A DNA stretch of 64,000 nucleotides from Bradyrhizobium barranii subsp. apii (GCF_011516635.5 NZ_CP096255.1:3780501-3844500), one strand, 5' to 3'; positions 17,695-26,765 are shown, counted from the first letter of the stretch. The notes: generated from the letters alone by a model not told the origin. A program made the numbers and translations.

Positions 17695-18621
17695 TCAGCT
17701 CGCAGCCAGTTCGGCCGGAAGCCGGAATTCGATGTTTTCCTCGCGGCCCGGCAGCACCGAGACCTTGACTGGTCCGATCCGCCGCATCGCTTCGATCACG
17801 TCATCCACGAGTACCTCAGGCGCCGAAGCGCCGGCCGTGACGCCGACGGTCTTGGCATCTTTCAACCACTCCGGATTGAGCGCGCTGCCGTCGGCAATCA
17901 AATAACTCGCGACGCCGGCCTCAGTGCCGATTTCGCGGAGGCGGTTCGAGTTCGAGCTATTGGCAGCGCCCACCACCAAGATCACGTCGACCAGCTTGCT
18001 CAAGTCCCTTACCGCAGATTGGCGGTTCTGTGTCGCATAGCAGATATCCCGGATATCCGGGCCTTGAATATCTGTAAAGCGGGCCTGGAGGGCCGCAATA
18101 ATGTCCTTGGTGTCGTCGACCGACAGGGTGGTCTGGGTGATGTAGGCCACTGGCGTATCCGCCTGCAGCGTCAAGGCCTTAACCTCTTCAACGCTTTGGA
18201 CAAGCAGCACCGGGGCGGGAACCTGGCCCATCGTGCCCTCGACCTCGGGGTGGCCGGCATGGCCGATCAGGATCAGGGTGCGGTCCCTGGAGATGTAGCG
18301 TTTCCCCTGATTGTGAACTTTCGTGACCAGGGGGCAGGTGGCATTGAGCATCGGAAGGTCGCGCGCGGCAGCCTCTTCCTCGACGCTGCGGGCGACGCCA
18401 TGGGCACTGAAAACGGTCACGGCCTTCGGCGGAACCTCGGACAGTTCCTCGACGAAGATCGCGCCCTTGTTCTTCAGGCTCTCGACCACGTACTTGTTGT
18501 GCACGATCTCGTGGCGCACGTAGACGGGCGGGCCGTACTTCTCCAGCGCCCGTTCCACGATCTCGATCGCACGCACCACGCCCGCGCAAAAGCCGCGCGG
18601 CTGCGCTAGATAAACTTCCAT
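17695..18621 (-). CDS. ispH: 4-hydroxy-3-methylbut-2-enyl diphosphate reductase IspH
   Basis: Last enzyme of the MEP pathway; it reduces HMBPP to IPP and DMAPP using a [4Fe-4S] cluster. The 308-residue protein has the three cluster cysteines in PRGFCAGV, NATCPLV and DICYATQ, plus conserved HEIVHN, SAHGV and SSNSNRL. The ATG at 18621 is preferred because it gives the usual start of this family; a TTG at 18639 would add six residues. It lies upstream of hpnH on the same strand, so precursor supply and hopanoid side-chain synthesis may be co-transcribed. Confidence 0.93.
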   Translation of the reverse strand: MEVYLAQPRGFCAGVVRAIEIVERALEKYGPPVYVRHEIVHNKYVVESLKNKGAIFVEELSEVPPKAVTVFSAHGVARSVEEEAAARDLPMLNATCPLVTKVHNQGKRYISRDRTLILIGHAGHPEVEGTMGQVPAPVLLVQSVEEVKALTLQADTPVAYITQTTLSVDDTKDIIAALQARFTDIQGPDIRDICYATQNRQSAVRDLSKLVDVILVVGAANSSNSNRLREIGTEAGVASYLIADGSALNPEWLKDAKTVGVTAGASAPEVLVDDVIEAMRRIGPVKVSVLPGREENIEFRLPAELAAS

Positions 18622-19083
18622 CGGACGCCCATCACGCAATTTGCACCAATCCGCTTCTCAAGTCCCCGGCGGCACTTCGATACTGTCCAATGAGTTGCAA
18701 TAACCGCACCATTGGTTTCGCGCACGCGGTAACCGCCCACCCTACCTGGGCCCCGGCGCATGGAGGCACAGCACTTTGTGTCAAAAAATCGGCAAAAAGG
18801 AAAGACCGGATGAAACCCTGGTTCCGTTACCGTGCGCATCCGCGGTATTATAATAGGGCATGCGCTCTGAGCAAGATGGCGACATTTGTGCTCACCGCTT
18901 CGCCACTTTCCCGCCTCAAGTCACCGGCTATACCGACCGCCCCGCATGATTTTGCCTAGGTCTGTCGCCGTTTACCTCGAACCTTCGTGCGGCGAGAACC
19001 ACTCAAAACAGCAATAGGTTTCGCCGGGGAACTCCGATAAACAGCGGGCGTTTCCGGCAAGCTGTTAACCGCAGAAAGAAAAG
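18622..19083. other. Divergent promoter region between ispH and hpnN
   Basis: This 462-base stretch holds the promoters of the leftward ispH-hpnH unit and the rightward hpnN gene. Its left part is mixed and its centre (about 18770-18860) is A-rich, with AAAAAATCGGCAAAAAGGAA. No palindrome, known operator or coding sequence was recognised. Confidence 0.5.
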
Positions 19084-21672
19084 ATGCTGCAAAGCGTAGT
19101 CGTTGCCATCGTCAGGGCCTGCACCCGGTTTGCCTCCCTCGTCGTCGTTCTCGGGCTCCTGCTTTCGGTCGGGGCGGGCTATTACACGTCTAAGCATTTC
19201 GCCATCAACACCGACATCAATTCGCTGATTGCCCAGAATTTGGACTGGCGCCAGCGCGACCAGCAATTCGACCGTGCCTTCGACCGCGACGCGACGATTC
19301 TCGCGGTCGTCGAGGCCAGGACGCCGGAGATGGCGACCGCGGCAGCGGATGCGCTCTTCGCCAAGCTGAAGGACAACAAGACCGACTTCCAGTCGATGCA
19401 GCAGCTCGGCACCGGCGAGTTCTTTGAGAAGAACGGCTTGCTGTTCCTGCCGACCGAAGAGGTCGGCAAGATCACCAGCCAGTTCGAATCCGCAGCGCCC
19501 CTGGTCGAGATCATGGCCGGTGATCCCTCGATCCGCGGCCTGACCGGCGCGCTGGAGACGGGACTTGCCGGCGTCAAGCGCGGCCAGGTCAAGCTCGACA
19601 ATACCGCGCGGCCCTTCAATCAGATCGCGCAAACGGTCGAGACCGTGCTCAACAAGGGCAAAGCGAGCTTCTCCTGGCGTGAGCTCGTCAGCGACGAGCC
19701 GCTGACGGATTCCGATAAGCGCGCCTTCATCGAGTTCAAGCCGATCCTGGATTACAACGCGCTGGAGCCCGGCAAGGGCGCCACCGACGCGATCCGCAAG
19801 GCGGCAGTTGATCTGGATTTTGCGAACAAGTACCAGGCACGAGTGCGACTGACCGGTCCGGTCCCGATCGCCAACGAGGAATACGCCACCGTCCAGGAAG
19901 GCGCCGTCGTCAACGGCGTCGGGACTGTGCTGGTCGTGCTGCTCATCCTGTGGATGGCGCTGCACTCGTCGAAGATCATTTTCGCGGTGTTCGTCAATCT
20001 CTTCGTCGGCCTTGCGCTGACGACCGCTGCCGGCCTGATGATGGTCGGCTCGTTCAATTTGCTGTCGATCGCGTTCGCCGTGCTGTTCGTGGGACTGGGC
20101 GTCGATTTTGGTATCCAGTACAGCGTCCGCTACCGCTCGGAGCGCTACAAGCACAACGATCTCTCCGGCGCGCTGGTGCTTGCCGCCAAGCGCTCCGCGG
20201 TGCCGCTGTCGCTGGCGGCAATGGCGACCGCCGCCGGCTTCCTCTGTTTCCTGCCCACCGATTACAAGGGTATCTCCGAGCTCGGCCAGATCGCCGGCGT
20301 CGGCATGCTGGTGGCGTTCCTCTCCAGCATCACCGTACTGCCCGCAATGCTGAAGCTGTTGAACCCGCCCGGTGAGCAGGAGCCCGTCGGTTATGCCTTC
20401 CTGGCGCCGCTCGATTACTTTCTGGAGAAGCACCGTGTGCTGGTCGTGGGCGGCACGTTGCTGCTGGCGCTCGCCGGCCTGCCGCTGCTCTACTTCCTGA
20501 AGTTCGACTTCAACCCGATGAACCTGCGCAACCCGAAGGCCGAGTCGATCGCGACCTTCCTCGATTTGCGCAAGGATCCGAACACCGGCGCCAATGCCAT
20601 CAACGTGATGACCACGTCCGAGGAGCAGGCGAGGCAGGTCGAGGCGAAGCTGGAGAAGGTGCCGGAGGTGCTGCGCGTGATGTCGCTCGACAGCTTCCTG
20701 CCGACCGACCAGGCGCCAAAGCTGAAGCTGCTCGCTCAGGGCGCCAAGGTGCTCAACCCCGCGCTCAATCCTGACCAGGTCGACGCTGCGCCAACGGACA
20801 AGGAAAACGTCGAGGCGTTGAAATCCTCGGTCGACAATCTGCGCCGGACCGCCGGTGACACGAAGGGCCCGGGCGCCGTCGCCTCGCGCCGGCTGGCGGA
20901 CGCGCTCGAAAAGCTCGCCAATGGCGACGAGGCCACGCGGAACAAGGCGCAGGACGTGTTCGTCACGCCGCTGAAGATCGCGTTCGGCCAGCTCAGGAAC
21001 GCGATGCAGGCCGGGCCGGTCACCCTGGCCTCACTGCCCCCCGAGCTCGTCAGCGCCTGGAAGAGCAAGGACGGGATCATCCGCGTCGAGGCGCAGCCGA
21101 AGGGCGATCCCAACGACAACGACACGCTGCGCAAGTTTGCAGCCGCCGTGCTCGCTGCCGAGCCGACCGCGATCGGCGGGCCGGTCTCGATCCTGAAATC
21201 CGGTGACACCGTGGTGAAGGCGTTCATCCACGCCGGCATCTACGCGCTGCTGGTGATCGGCCTGTTGCTTTGGATCACGCTGCGGCGGTTCGTCGACGTG
21301 CTGATGACGCTCGTGCCGCTGCTGGTCGCCGGCGCGGTCACGCTCGAAATCTGCGTGTTGATCGGCCTGCCGCTCAACTTCGCCAACATCGTCGCGTTCC
21401 CGCTGCTGCTCGGCGTCGGCGTCGCCTTCAAGATCTATTATGTCGTGGCCTGGCGCTCGGGCAGGACAAACCTGCTCCAGACCAGCCTGACGCGCGCGAT
21501 CTTTTTCAGTGCGCTGACGACGGCGACCGCGTTCGGCAGCCTGTGGCTGTCGAGCCACCCCGGAACGTCCAGCATGGGCAAGCTGCTCGCACTCTCGCTG
21601 GTGACGACGCTTGCCGCAGTGCTGCTGTTCCAGCCGGCCCTAATGGGCAAACCCCGCAATCTCAGGGAGTAG
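19084..21672 (+). CDS. hpnN: Hopanoid transporter HpnN (RND superfamily)
   Basis: Inner-membrane RND protein that moves hopanoids to the outer membrane. The 862-residue protein has two RND halves: a lone helix (residues about 15-37) and a five- or six-helix bundle around 280-420, then a second lone helix near 450 and a final bundle around 720-850. Large periplasmic domains lie between. FVGLGVDFGIQYSVRYR in the first bundle and LLLGVGVAFKIYYVVAWRSG in the second are typical of HpnN. Its last 33 bases overlap the 3' end of the convergent DUF2147-like gene. Confidence 0.93.
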   Translation: MLQSVVVAIVRACTRFASLVVVLGLLLSVGAGYYTSKHFAINTDINSLIAQNLDWRQRDQQFDRAFDRDATILAVVEARTPEMATAAADALFAKLKDNKTDFQSMQQLGTGEFFEKNGLLFLPTEEVGKITSQFESAAPLVEIMAGDPSIRGLTGALETGLAGVKRGQVKLDNTARPFNQIAQTVETVLNKGKASFSWRELVSDEPLTDSDKRAFIEFKPILDYNALEPGKGATDAIRKAAVDLDFANKYQARVRLTGPVPIANEEYATVQEGAVVNGVGTVLVVLLILWMALHSSKIIFAVFVNLFVGLALTTAAGLMMVGSFNLLSIAFAVLFVGLGVDFGIQYSVRYRSERYKHNDLSGALVLAAKRSAVPLSLAAMATAAGFLCFLPTDYKGISELGQIAGVGMLVAFLSSITVLPAMLKLLNPPGEQEPVGYAFLAPLDYFLEKHRVLVVGGTLLLALAGLPLLYFLKFDFNPMNLRNPKAESIATFLDLRKDPNTGANAINVMTTSEEQARQVEAKLEKVPEVLRVMSLDSFLPTDQAPKLKLLAQGAKVLNPALNPDQVDAAPTDKENVEALKSSVDNLRRTAGDTKGPGAVASRRLADALEKLANGDEATRNKAQDVFVTPLKIAFGQLRNAMQAGPVTLASLPPELVSAWKSKDGIIRVEAQPKGDPNDNDTLRKFAAAVLAAEPTAIGGPVSILKSGDTVVKAFIHAGIYALLVIGLLLWITLRRFVDVLMTLVPLLVAGAVTLEICVLIGLPLNFANIVAFPLLLGVGVAFKIYYVVAWRSGRTNLLQTSLTRAIFFSALTTATAFGSLWLSSHPGTSSMGKLLALSLVTTLAAVLLFQPALMGKPRNLRE

Positions 21673-22317
21673 GCAGATGTCGCCGACCGGGTCGGCGGCG
21701 TTCTTCTGACCGGGCTTGGCGGTGGTAGCGGTCTTCTGGGCTGCGGGGGCAGGGGCCGGCGCTGGGGCGCTGGCGCCGGTCGTGCCGCCTGTTGTCGGGC
21801 CGCCCGTGGTGCCGCCGTTGTTGCCTTGGGCTTTCGGCGCCGCGCCGGTGGGCTTCGGCGCGCCCTTGGCCATGGCGTTGGCGGTGCTCAAAGGAATCGG
21901 CGGGGCGACGCGGGTCCAGGTCTCGCCGCCGCAGAGGAAGCCCATCACGCAGCCCTTGATTTCGAGCTGGTCGGTGCCGACGGTCGTGATGGTTGCGCTG
22001 TAGAGCTGGCCGTCCTTGGCGTTGTAGACCTGCCCTTCCCACTGATCGACGCCGGGCTTCTTCTTCATGTCGATCAGGGTCGCCATGCCCAGCGTCGGCC
22101 TGGTCTTTTTCGACGCATCCGGATTGTATTCATCGCGGCCGCCGGGCTGTTTTTCCCAGGAAACCGCGCCCCACATGCTGCCATTGCATTGGGCGACACG
22201 AATGTTGGCGACGGCGTCGGCGACCCGCCAGTCGCCGGTGGGATCGGCGGCGAGCGCGGGTGTCAGGCAGGTGTAACCACCAGCCAGTATTAGTCCGGTG
22301 TAAAGGGCTAAACGCAT
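21640..22317 (-). CDS. Secreted DUF2147-like protein with low-complexity tail
   Basis: A 225-residue exported protein. Residues 1-23 are a Sec signal (MRLALYTGLILAGG to ALAA). Residues about 25-135 match the DUF2147 pattern: DPTGDWRVADAVANIRVAQC, GSMWGAVSWEK, DQWEGQVYNAKDGQLYSATI and LEIKGCVMGFLCGGETWTR, a beta-barrel domain with paired cysteines. A Pro/Ala/Gly/Thr-rich linker follows (about 150-200) and then a short tail, DPVGDICLLPEIAGFAH. AAGGA upstream supports the ATG at 22317. The 3' end overlaps hpnN by 33 bases on the opposite strand. Its function is unknown; the position between hpnN and hpnO hints at an envelope role. Confidence 0.8.
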   Translation of the reverse strand: MRLALYTGLILAGGYTCLTPALAADPTGDWRVADAVANIRVAQCNGSMWGAVSWEKQPGGRDEYNPDASKKTRPTLGMATLIDMKKKPGVDQWEGQVYNAKDGQLYSATITTVGTDQLEIKGCVMGFLCGGETWTRVAPPIPLSTANAMAKGAPKPTGAAPKAQGNNGGTTGGPTTGGTTGASAPAPAPAPAAQKTATTAKPGQKNAADPVGDICLLPEIAGFAH

Positions 22318-22458
22318 GATAGTTCCTTGGCAGTGCAACATGGTTTAAAGCTGTGCTTGCGAAGATGGTCCGAAAAAGGGCAAAAGGCCGCACAGACCGT
22401 TTTCGGTAACGGTCCCTTTTCAGTTGACGAGCCGACCCTCAAGCGAAGTATGTAGCGG

Positions 22459-23850
22459 ATGCACAGCCCAAATCCAGACATGTCTCAGCTATTCGCGGAC
22501 CGTCAGGCCCAGCGCAGCACCCTGCATAATCGGTATCTGAACGAGCAGTTCGTTCGGGTTCTCAAGACCATCGGCTACGATGTCGGCTTCCAGAGGGGGC
22601 AGGGGCAGTACCTCTACGATCGCGAGGGAGCGCGCTATCTCGACCTGCTGTCCGGCTTTGGCGTGTTCGCGATCGGGCGCAATCACCCTGTCATGCGCGA
22701 GGCGCTCAAGAGCGTGCTCGATGCCGACCTGCCCAATCTGGTCCAGTTCGACGTCTCGGTGCTTGCCGGCGTGCTCGCCGAGCGGCTGCTGAAATACGTC
22801 CCCTATCTCGACAAGGCGTTCTTCGCCAATTCCGGCGCCGAATGCGTCGAAGCCGCGATCAAATTCGCGCGCGGCGCCACCGGCCGTCCCGGCATCGTCT
22901 ACTGCGCCCACGGCTATCATGGCCTGACCTACGGCGCGCTGTCGCTGACGGGTGATTCGAACTTCCGCACCGGCTTCGAGCCGCTGCTGCCCGGCTGCAC
23001 CTCGATTCCGTTCAATGACCTTGCCGCGCTCGAAAAGGCGCTGGCCTCGCGCGAGGTCGCGGCCTTCGTCGTCGAGCCGATCCAGGGCAAGGGCGTCAAC
23101 ATGCCCACCGACGAGTTCCTGCCGGGCGCTGCCGCGCTCTGCAAGAAATACGGCACGCTGTTCGTCGCCGACGAGATCCAGACCGGTATGGGCCGCACCG
23201 GCCGCTTCCTGGCGGTCGAGCACTGGAACGTCGAGCCCGACATGGTGCTGCTGTCGAAGTCGCTGTCCGGCGGCCATGTGCCGGTCGGCGCCGTGCTGAC
23301 GCGCAAGAGCATCTTCGACAAGATCTTCAACCAGATGGACCGCGCGGTGGTGCACGGCTCCACCTTCTCCAAGAACGATCTGGCGATGGCCGCGGGCATC
23401 GCGACGCTCGACGTCATGGAGTCCGAGAAGCTGATCGAGTCCGCCGCCAAGCGCGGCGCCGAGCTGCGCCTCGCGCTCACGCGCATGGTGCCCGGCTACG
23501 AGCTGATGAAGGAAGTGCGCGGCAAGGGCCTGATGATCGGCGTCGAGTTCGGCCCGCCGAAGTCGCTGCGGCTGCGGGCGTCCTGGAACGTGCTGGAAGC
23601 CGCCAACAAGGGCCTGTTCTGCCAGCTCATCACCGTGCCGCTGTTCAAGGACCACAAGATCCTCACCCAAGTCGCCGGTCACGGCAGCCACACCATCAAG
23701 CTGCTGCCGCCGCTCACCATCACCGAGGAAGATTGCGGCTGGATCGAGCGCGCCTTCGACGACGTCATCGCCGGCAGCCACAAGGTCCCCGGCGCGATCT
23801 GGTCGCTCGGCAAGACGCTGGTGGACAACGCGGTGCGGCGGTCGGCGTAA
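22459..23850 (+). CDS. hpnO: Hopanoid side-chain aminotransferase HpnO
   Basis: PLP-dependent class III aminotransferase that makes aminobacteriohopanetriol from the oxidised hopanoid side chain. The 463-residue protein has the family landmarks FANSGAECVEAAIKFAR, the pyridoxal-side motif FVADEIQTGMGRTG, and the Schiff-base lysine K267 in LLSKSLSGGHVPVGAV. The C-terminal part (QVAGHGSHTIKLLPPLTI) also matches the family. Its closeness to hpnN and the rest of the cluster distinguishes it from ornithine or acetylornithine aminotransferases. An in-frame ATG at 22480 is an alternative start. Confidence 0.9.
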   Translation: MHSPNPDMSQLFADRQAQRSTLHNRYLNEQFVRVLKTIGYDVGFQRGQGQYLYDREGARYLDLLSGFGVFAIGRNHPVMREALKSVLDADLPNLVQFDVSVLAGVLAERLLKYVPYLDKAFFANSGAECVEAAIKFARGATGRPGIVYCAHGYHGLTYGALSLTGDSNFRTGFEPLLPGCTSIPFNDLAALEKALASREVAAFVVEPIQGKGVNMPTDEFLPGAAALCKKYGTLFVADEIQTGMGRTGRFLAVEHWNVEPDMVLLSKSLSGGHVPVGAVLTRKSIFDKIFNQMDRAVVHGSTFSKNDLAMAAGIATLDVMESEKLIESAAKRGAELRLALTRMVPGYELMKEVRGKGLMIGVEFGPPKSLRLRASWNVLEAANKGLFCQLITVPLFKDHKILTQVAGHGSHTIKLLPPLTITEEDCGWIERAFDDVIAGSHKVPGAIWSLGKTLVDNAVRRSA

Positions 23851-23873
23851 ATTCGCCGATCTATCTCAGCGGT

Positions 23874-23943
23874 CGTCATTGCGAGCGAAGCGAAGCAATC
23901 CAGTATCCCTCTGCGGATGCGGGCTGGATTGCTTCGCTCCGAC
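23874..23943. repeat. Intergenic palindromic repeat, CGTCATTGCGAGCG type (copy 1, right arm shortened)
   Basis: The left arm begins CGTCATTGCGAGCG and runs to CAATCCAG at 23903. The right arm CTGGATTGCTTCGCTC is at 23924-23939 and lacks the final GCAATGACG seen in the two copies near 41.2 and 42.3 kb. It lies in the 95 bases between hpnO and the convergent anti-sigma gene. Confidence 0.8.
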
Positions 23944-23945
23944 AG

Positions 23946-24713
23946 CTACCACTCCACATTCGCCTTCATCGCCGCCTCGAACTTGTCGACGAACTCGGCG
24001 AGCTCGTCGGCGCCGATATCGCTGACGGCCCAGAAGTTCAGGCCGCGATTGCCCCAGCGGCGGCAGTTGAAGCCCTGCATGGTCTCGGTCTTCGGCGCGC
24101 GATATTCCGCGTTCGATGTCTGCGATACGAACAGATTGATCACGTGCTGCCGGCGCTTGTAGACGACGGCGCCGATGGCGCGGGCGTCGATATAGTCGAG
24201 CCGGCCGCCGACCAGCGTGAAGCCTTGCGCGGTGAGATCGATCACGGGCGGGGCGACGTCGAGCTTGCCGTTGAACCACGGCTTCACGGTGTGCTGGTCG
24301 GTGGAGACCACGTCGATGAGATGGCCGGCCTGAAGCGAGCGCAGATGCGCGGAGACGACCTCCGACAGGATGCGCTGCTGGTCGTCCTGGCGCAGCACCA
24401 CGGCGACGACGCCGGAGGCGGCGAGCGCGGAGACGGCCGAGCCCATCGCAAAGCCGCGCAGCACCGAGCGGCGGGTCGGTTGCCGGCGCTGCGGCTGTGG
24501 CAGCGACGCTTCGATCCGGGCGCGCAGGCTAGCCGGCGCGGCATAGCGCAAATCGGTGTCGGCGAGCACGCGCTGCATCTCGCGTTGTGCGGCAAACTCC
24601 GCGGCGCAGTCCGGGCAGCTGGCAATGTGGGCTTCGACCTCGCGCGCGTGGCCAGGATCGAGCTCGTTGTCGAGCAGCGCGTGAAGCAGGATTCTTGCTT
24701 CGTCGCAGGTCAT
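23946..24713 (-). CDS. Zinc-binding membrane anti-sigma factor
   Basis: A 255-residue regulator that would hold the adjacent ECF sigma inactive at the membrane. The N-terminus has the zinc anti-sigma motif C3, H29-x3-C33-x2-C36 (EAHIASCPDCAAEF). A membrane segment follows at about residues 87-105 (VLRGFAMGSAVSALAASGVVAVVL), and the rest is a periplasmic domain with DHLF-like sequence ending in FEAAMKANVEW. The start overlaps the sigma stop as ATGA, so sigma and anti-sigma are made in a fixed ratio. The signal sensed is unknown; the cupredoxin upstream suggests redox or copper. Confidence 0.88.
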   Translation of the reverse strand: MTCDEARILLHALLDNELDPGHAREVEAHIASCPDCAAEFAAQREMQRVLADTDLRYAAPASLRARIEASLPQPQRRQPTRRSVLRGFAMGSAVSALAASGVVAVVLRQDDQQRILSEVVSAHLRSLQAGHLIDVVSTDQHTVKPWFNGKLDVAPPVIDLTAQGFTLVGGRLDYIDARAIGAVVYKRRQHVINLFVSQTSNAEYRAPKTETMQGFNCRRWGNRGLNFWAVSDIGADELAEFVDKFEAAMKANVEW

Positions 24714-25258
24714 CTCGAGTGCTCCTCTTCCGTCGTCCAGGCCGCGCGCAGCATGGCGCGGGCGCGGGCGAGGCGGGACATCACGGTGCCGACGGGGGCG
24801 CCGACGGCCTCGGCGATTTCACGATAGGACAGGTTGTTGATCTCCCGCAGCACGAATGTTTCCTTGAGCGGTTCGGCGAGCGTGTCGATCAGCTTGCGGA
24901 TGGCGCCGGCATCGCGGCTGCGCAGCACTTCGGTCTCGGGGCTCGCCTCGCTCTCCTGCCAGATCGGCGTCTGCTCGGCGGCGCCGGGCGTGTCCTCGAT
25001 CGCGCTGGGCCTGTGCGCGCGCCGAGCATACTCTGCGTTGCAGACGTTGCGCAGGATCGCGAACAGCCAGGGCTTCATCGCCGGCCCGCGATAGCTGTCA
25101 AAGTGCTTCAGCGCGCGCAGATAGCACTCCTGCACCGCGTCCTCGGCATCGGAGGCATCGCGTAGCAGATAGCGCGCGAGCGTATAGACGTCGTCGAGAT
25201 AGGGCAGCGCGGCTTCGCGGAAGCGCTGCGCCTTCTGCAAATCGTCGTTGGCGGGCAT
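24710..25258 (-). CDS. ECF RNA polymerase sigma factor
   Basis: A 182-residue extracytoplasmic-function sigma factor. Region 2 includes DVYTLARYLLRDASDAEDAVQECYLRA and the promoter-melting WLFAILRN; region 4 has LREINNLSYREIAEAVGAPVGTVMSRLARAR. The ATG at 25258 is chosen because AGGAG precedes it; longer open sequence upstream lacks homology. It is translationally coupled to the anti-sigma downstream and lies 142 bases after a cupredoxin gene on the same strand. A pair of 12-base direct repeats is at 25294-25320, just upstream. Confidence 0.92.
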   Translation of the reverse strand: MPANDDLQKAQRFREAALPYLDDVYTLARYLLRDASDAEDAVQECYLRALKHFDSYRGPAMKPWLFAILRNVCNAEYARRAHRPSAIEDTPGAAEQTPIWQESEASPETEVLRSRDAGAIRKLIDTLAEPLKETFVLREINNLSYREIAEAVGAPVGTVMSRLARARAMLRAAWTTEEEHSR

Positions 25259-25293
25259 CGCTCCTCGCTTTGCCTCTTGTTCTGCGCGTCGCG

Positions 25294-25320
25294 TTGTTTC
25301 GTCCCTGTTTGTTTCGTCCC
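25294..25320. repeat. Twelve-base direct repeats upstream of the ECF sigma gene
   Basis: TTGTTTCGTCCC occurs at 25294-25305 and again at 25309-25320, a 15-base period. On the sigma gene's strand this reads GGGACGAAACAA twice, 36 to 62 bases before its ATG. The spacing would suit an activator or repressor binding side by side, but no known operator matches. Confidence 0.6.
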
Positions 25321-25400
25321 CGTGTGTGACGGAAGGCACACGAGCCCGGCCGGCGTGGGACCACCGGCCGGGCAAGACGTTGATGCCTTGGTTTGAGACG

Positions 25401-25724
25401 TTACTCAACCTTGATCATCCCCGTCATGTGCGGGTGCAACGAACAAAAATATTTGTAGTCGCCCGCATTGGTGAAGGTGAACGAGAACTTGTCGTCGGTG
25501 TCCAGGGCCTTGGACCTGAACTTGCCGGCCGACACCACGGTGTGGGGGATGTCGTCCCGGTTGGTCCAGGTCACGGTGGTGCCGAGCTTGATCTTCAACT
25601 CGGCCGGCTGGAAAACGAAATTGTCGATATGCACTTCCATGTCGTCGGCACGGGCCGTCGTTGCGGGCAACAGGATGGCCGCGACCACGGCGACACCGAA
25701 GTCGCGGCGATTGAGTGTTTTCAT
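25401..25724 (-). CDS. Periplasmic cupredoxin, amicyanin/plastocyanin type
   Basis: A 107-residue blue-copper-type electron carrier. Residues 1-27 are a signal with NRRDF, so Tat export of the folded copper protein is possible (cleavage near TARAD). Type 1 copper ligands are all present: H61 (IPHTV), C94, H97 and M100 (YFCSLHPHM). It lies 39 bases after a metallophosphoesterase gene and before the ECF sigma gene on the same strand; the three-protein context points to an envelope stress module. The redox partner is not visible. Confidence 0.9.
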   Translation of the reverse strand: MKTLNRRDFGVAVVAAILLPATTARADDMEVHIDNFVFQPAELKIKLGTTVTWTNRDDIPHTVVSAGKFRSKALDTDDKFSFTFTNAGDYKYFCSLHPHMTGMIKVE

Positions 25725-25763
25725 TGTCAGCTTCCGTTCAGCCTTTTTCCGTTCAATCTTGGA

Positions 25764-26705
25764 TCAACCCTGCAGTGGCGTGTCGATGATCGCGAGCCGC
25801 TGCTCGTTCTGCTTGAAGTTGATGCTGGTGACGCCGAGCATGCCGCGCAGCTTTGCGTCCTCGACCTTCATCGGTCCGGGCGAGGGCGCGGACCCCGGCG
25901 CCGGCTGCGGGAACGCAGTCGAGCGCGCGGTGTGGAAGGTGACGTTACCCTCGACCTTCTGCATCACCTGATGGATATGGCCGTTCAGCACGGTGACGGA
26001 GCCGAAGCCTTTCACGTGTTCCAGCGCGCGGCCGCCGTCCTCGGTGCCCCAGCCCCATTCGGGATAGACCGTCCAGAGCGGGATATGCGCGAACAGCACA
26101 ATCGGTGTCGATTTCGACTTGCCGCGCAGATCGTCCTCGAGCCAGGCGAGTTGCTCGGCGCCGAGATTGCCGAGACCGCCGCCCTTGAGGTCGACAACGT
26201 TGACGAGGCCGATGAAGTGTACGCCGCCGGCGTCGAACGAATACCAGCCTGCACCCTTGGTGCCGCGGCCGTAACGCTCGCGATAGAATTTCACCTCCTC
26301 GTCGAGAAAGTCATGCTCGCCAGGCACGTAGTGCACGTCGAGCTTGCTCTGCGAGATGATGCGGTCGGCATTGTCGAACTCGGCGGCTTTCGACAGGTGC
26401 GTGATGTCGCCGGTGTGGATCATGAAGGAGGGTTTTGCCGGCATTGCGTTGATCTTGTTGATGGCCTCCTCCAGCGTGCCGAGCGCGTTGGGGTTCGCCG
26501 GCTTGTCGAAGCCGACATGGCTGTCGCTGATCTGGAGGAAGGTCATGCCGGGCGCGGCTGCCGTGGCGGCCTGCGCGGAATCGATGATGCCGAGCGAGCG
26601 CGGCACGCCGCCCGTGATGGTCCAGAGCACCCCGGTGCCGGCCCAGGTCATGCATTCCAGCACCTTGCGGCGGCTGACGCCGTCCCCGTGATCGTGTCCG
26701 CTCAT
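25764..26705 (-). CDS. Exported metallophosphoesterase
   Basis: A 313-residue calcineurin-like phosphoesterase with the full metal-binding set: FLQISDSHVG, IHTGDITHL, GEHDFL, VLFAHIPLW and NGHIHQ. The N-terminus SRRKVLECMTWAGTG is a Tat-type signal, so it is probably exported folded. The substrate is unknown; the family includes cyclic-nucleotide, phospholipid and phosphoprotein phosphatases. The HDHGD stretch at the N-terminus might bind metal. It leads the leftward cluster of metallophosphoesterase, cupredoxin, ECF sigma and anti-sigma. Confidence 0.85.
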   Translation of the reverse strand: MSGHDHGDGVSRRKVLECMTWAGTGVLWTITGGVPRSLGIIDSAQAATAAAPGMTFLQISDSHVGFDKPANPNALGTLEEAINKINAMPAKPSFMIHTGDITHLSKAAEFDNADRIISQSKLDVHYVPGEHDFLDEEVKFYRERYGRGTKGAGWYSFDAGGVHFIGLVNVVDLKGGGLGNLGAEQLAWLEDDLRGKSKSTPIVLFAHIPLWTVYPEWGWGTEDGGRALEHVKGFGSVTVLNGHIHQVMQKVEGNVTFHTARSTAFPQPAPGSAPSPGPMKVEDAKLRGMLGVTSINFKQNEQRLAIIDTPLQG

Positions 26706-26765
26706 CGCACGTCTCCACTTCGCCCGGAATTGGGCTTCGGGGAGGTGATTGGGGGAGGGGGAGAC

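Noticed and set aside
19003..20433. Long open frame (476 codons) antisense to hpnN
   Set aside because: Low-complexity Gln/His/Arg-rich translation; no homology seen.
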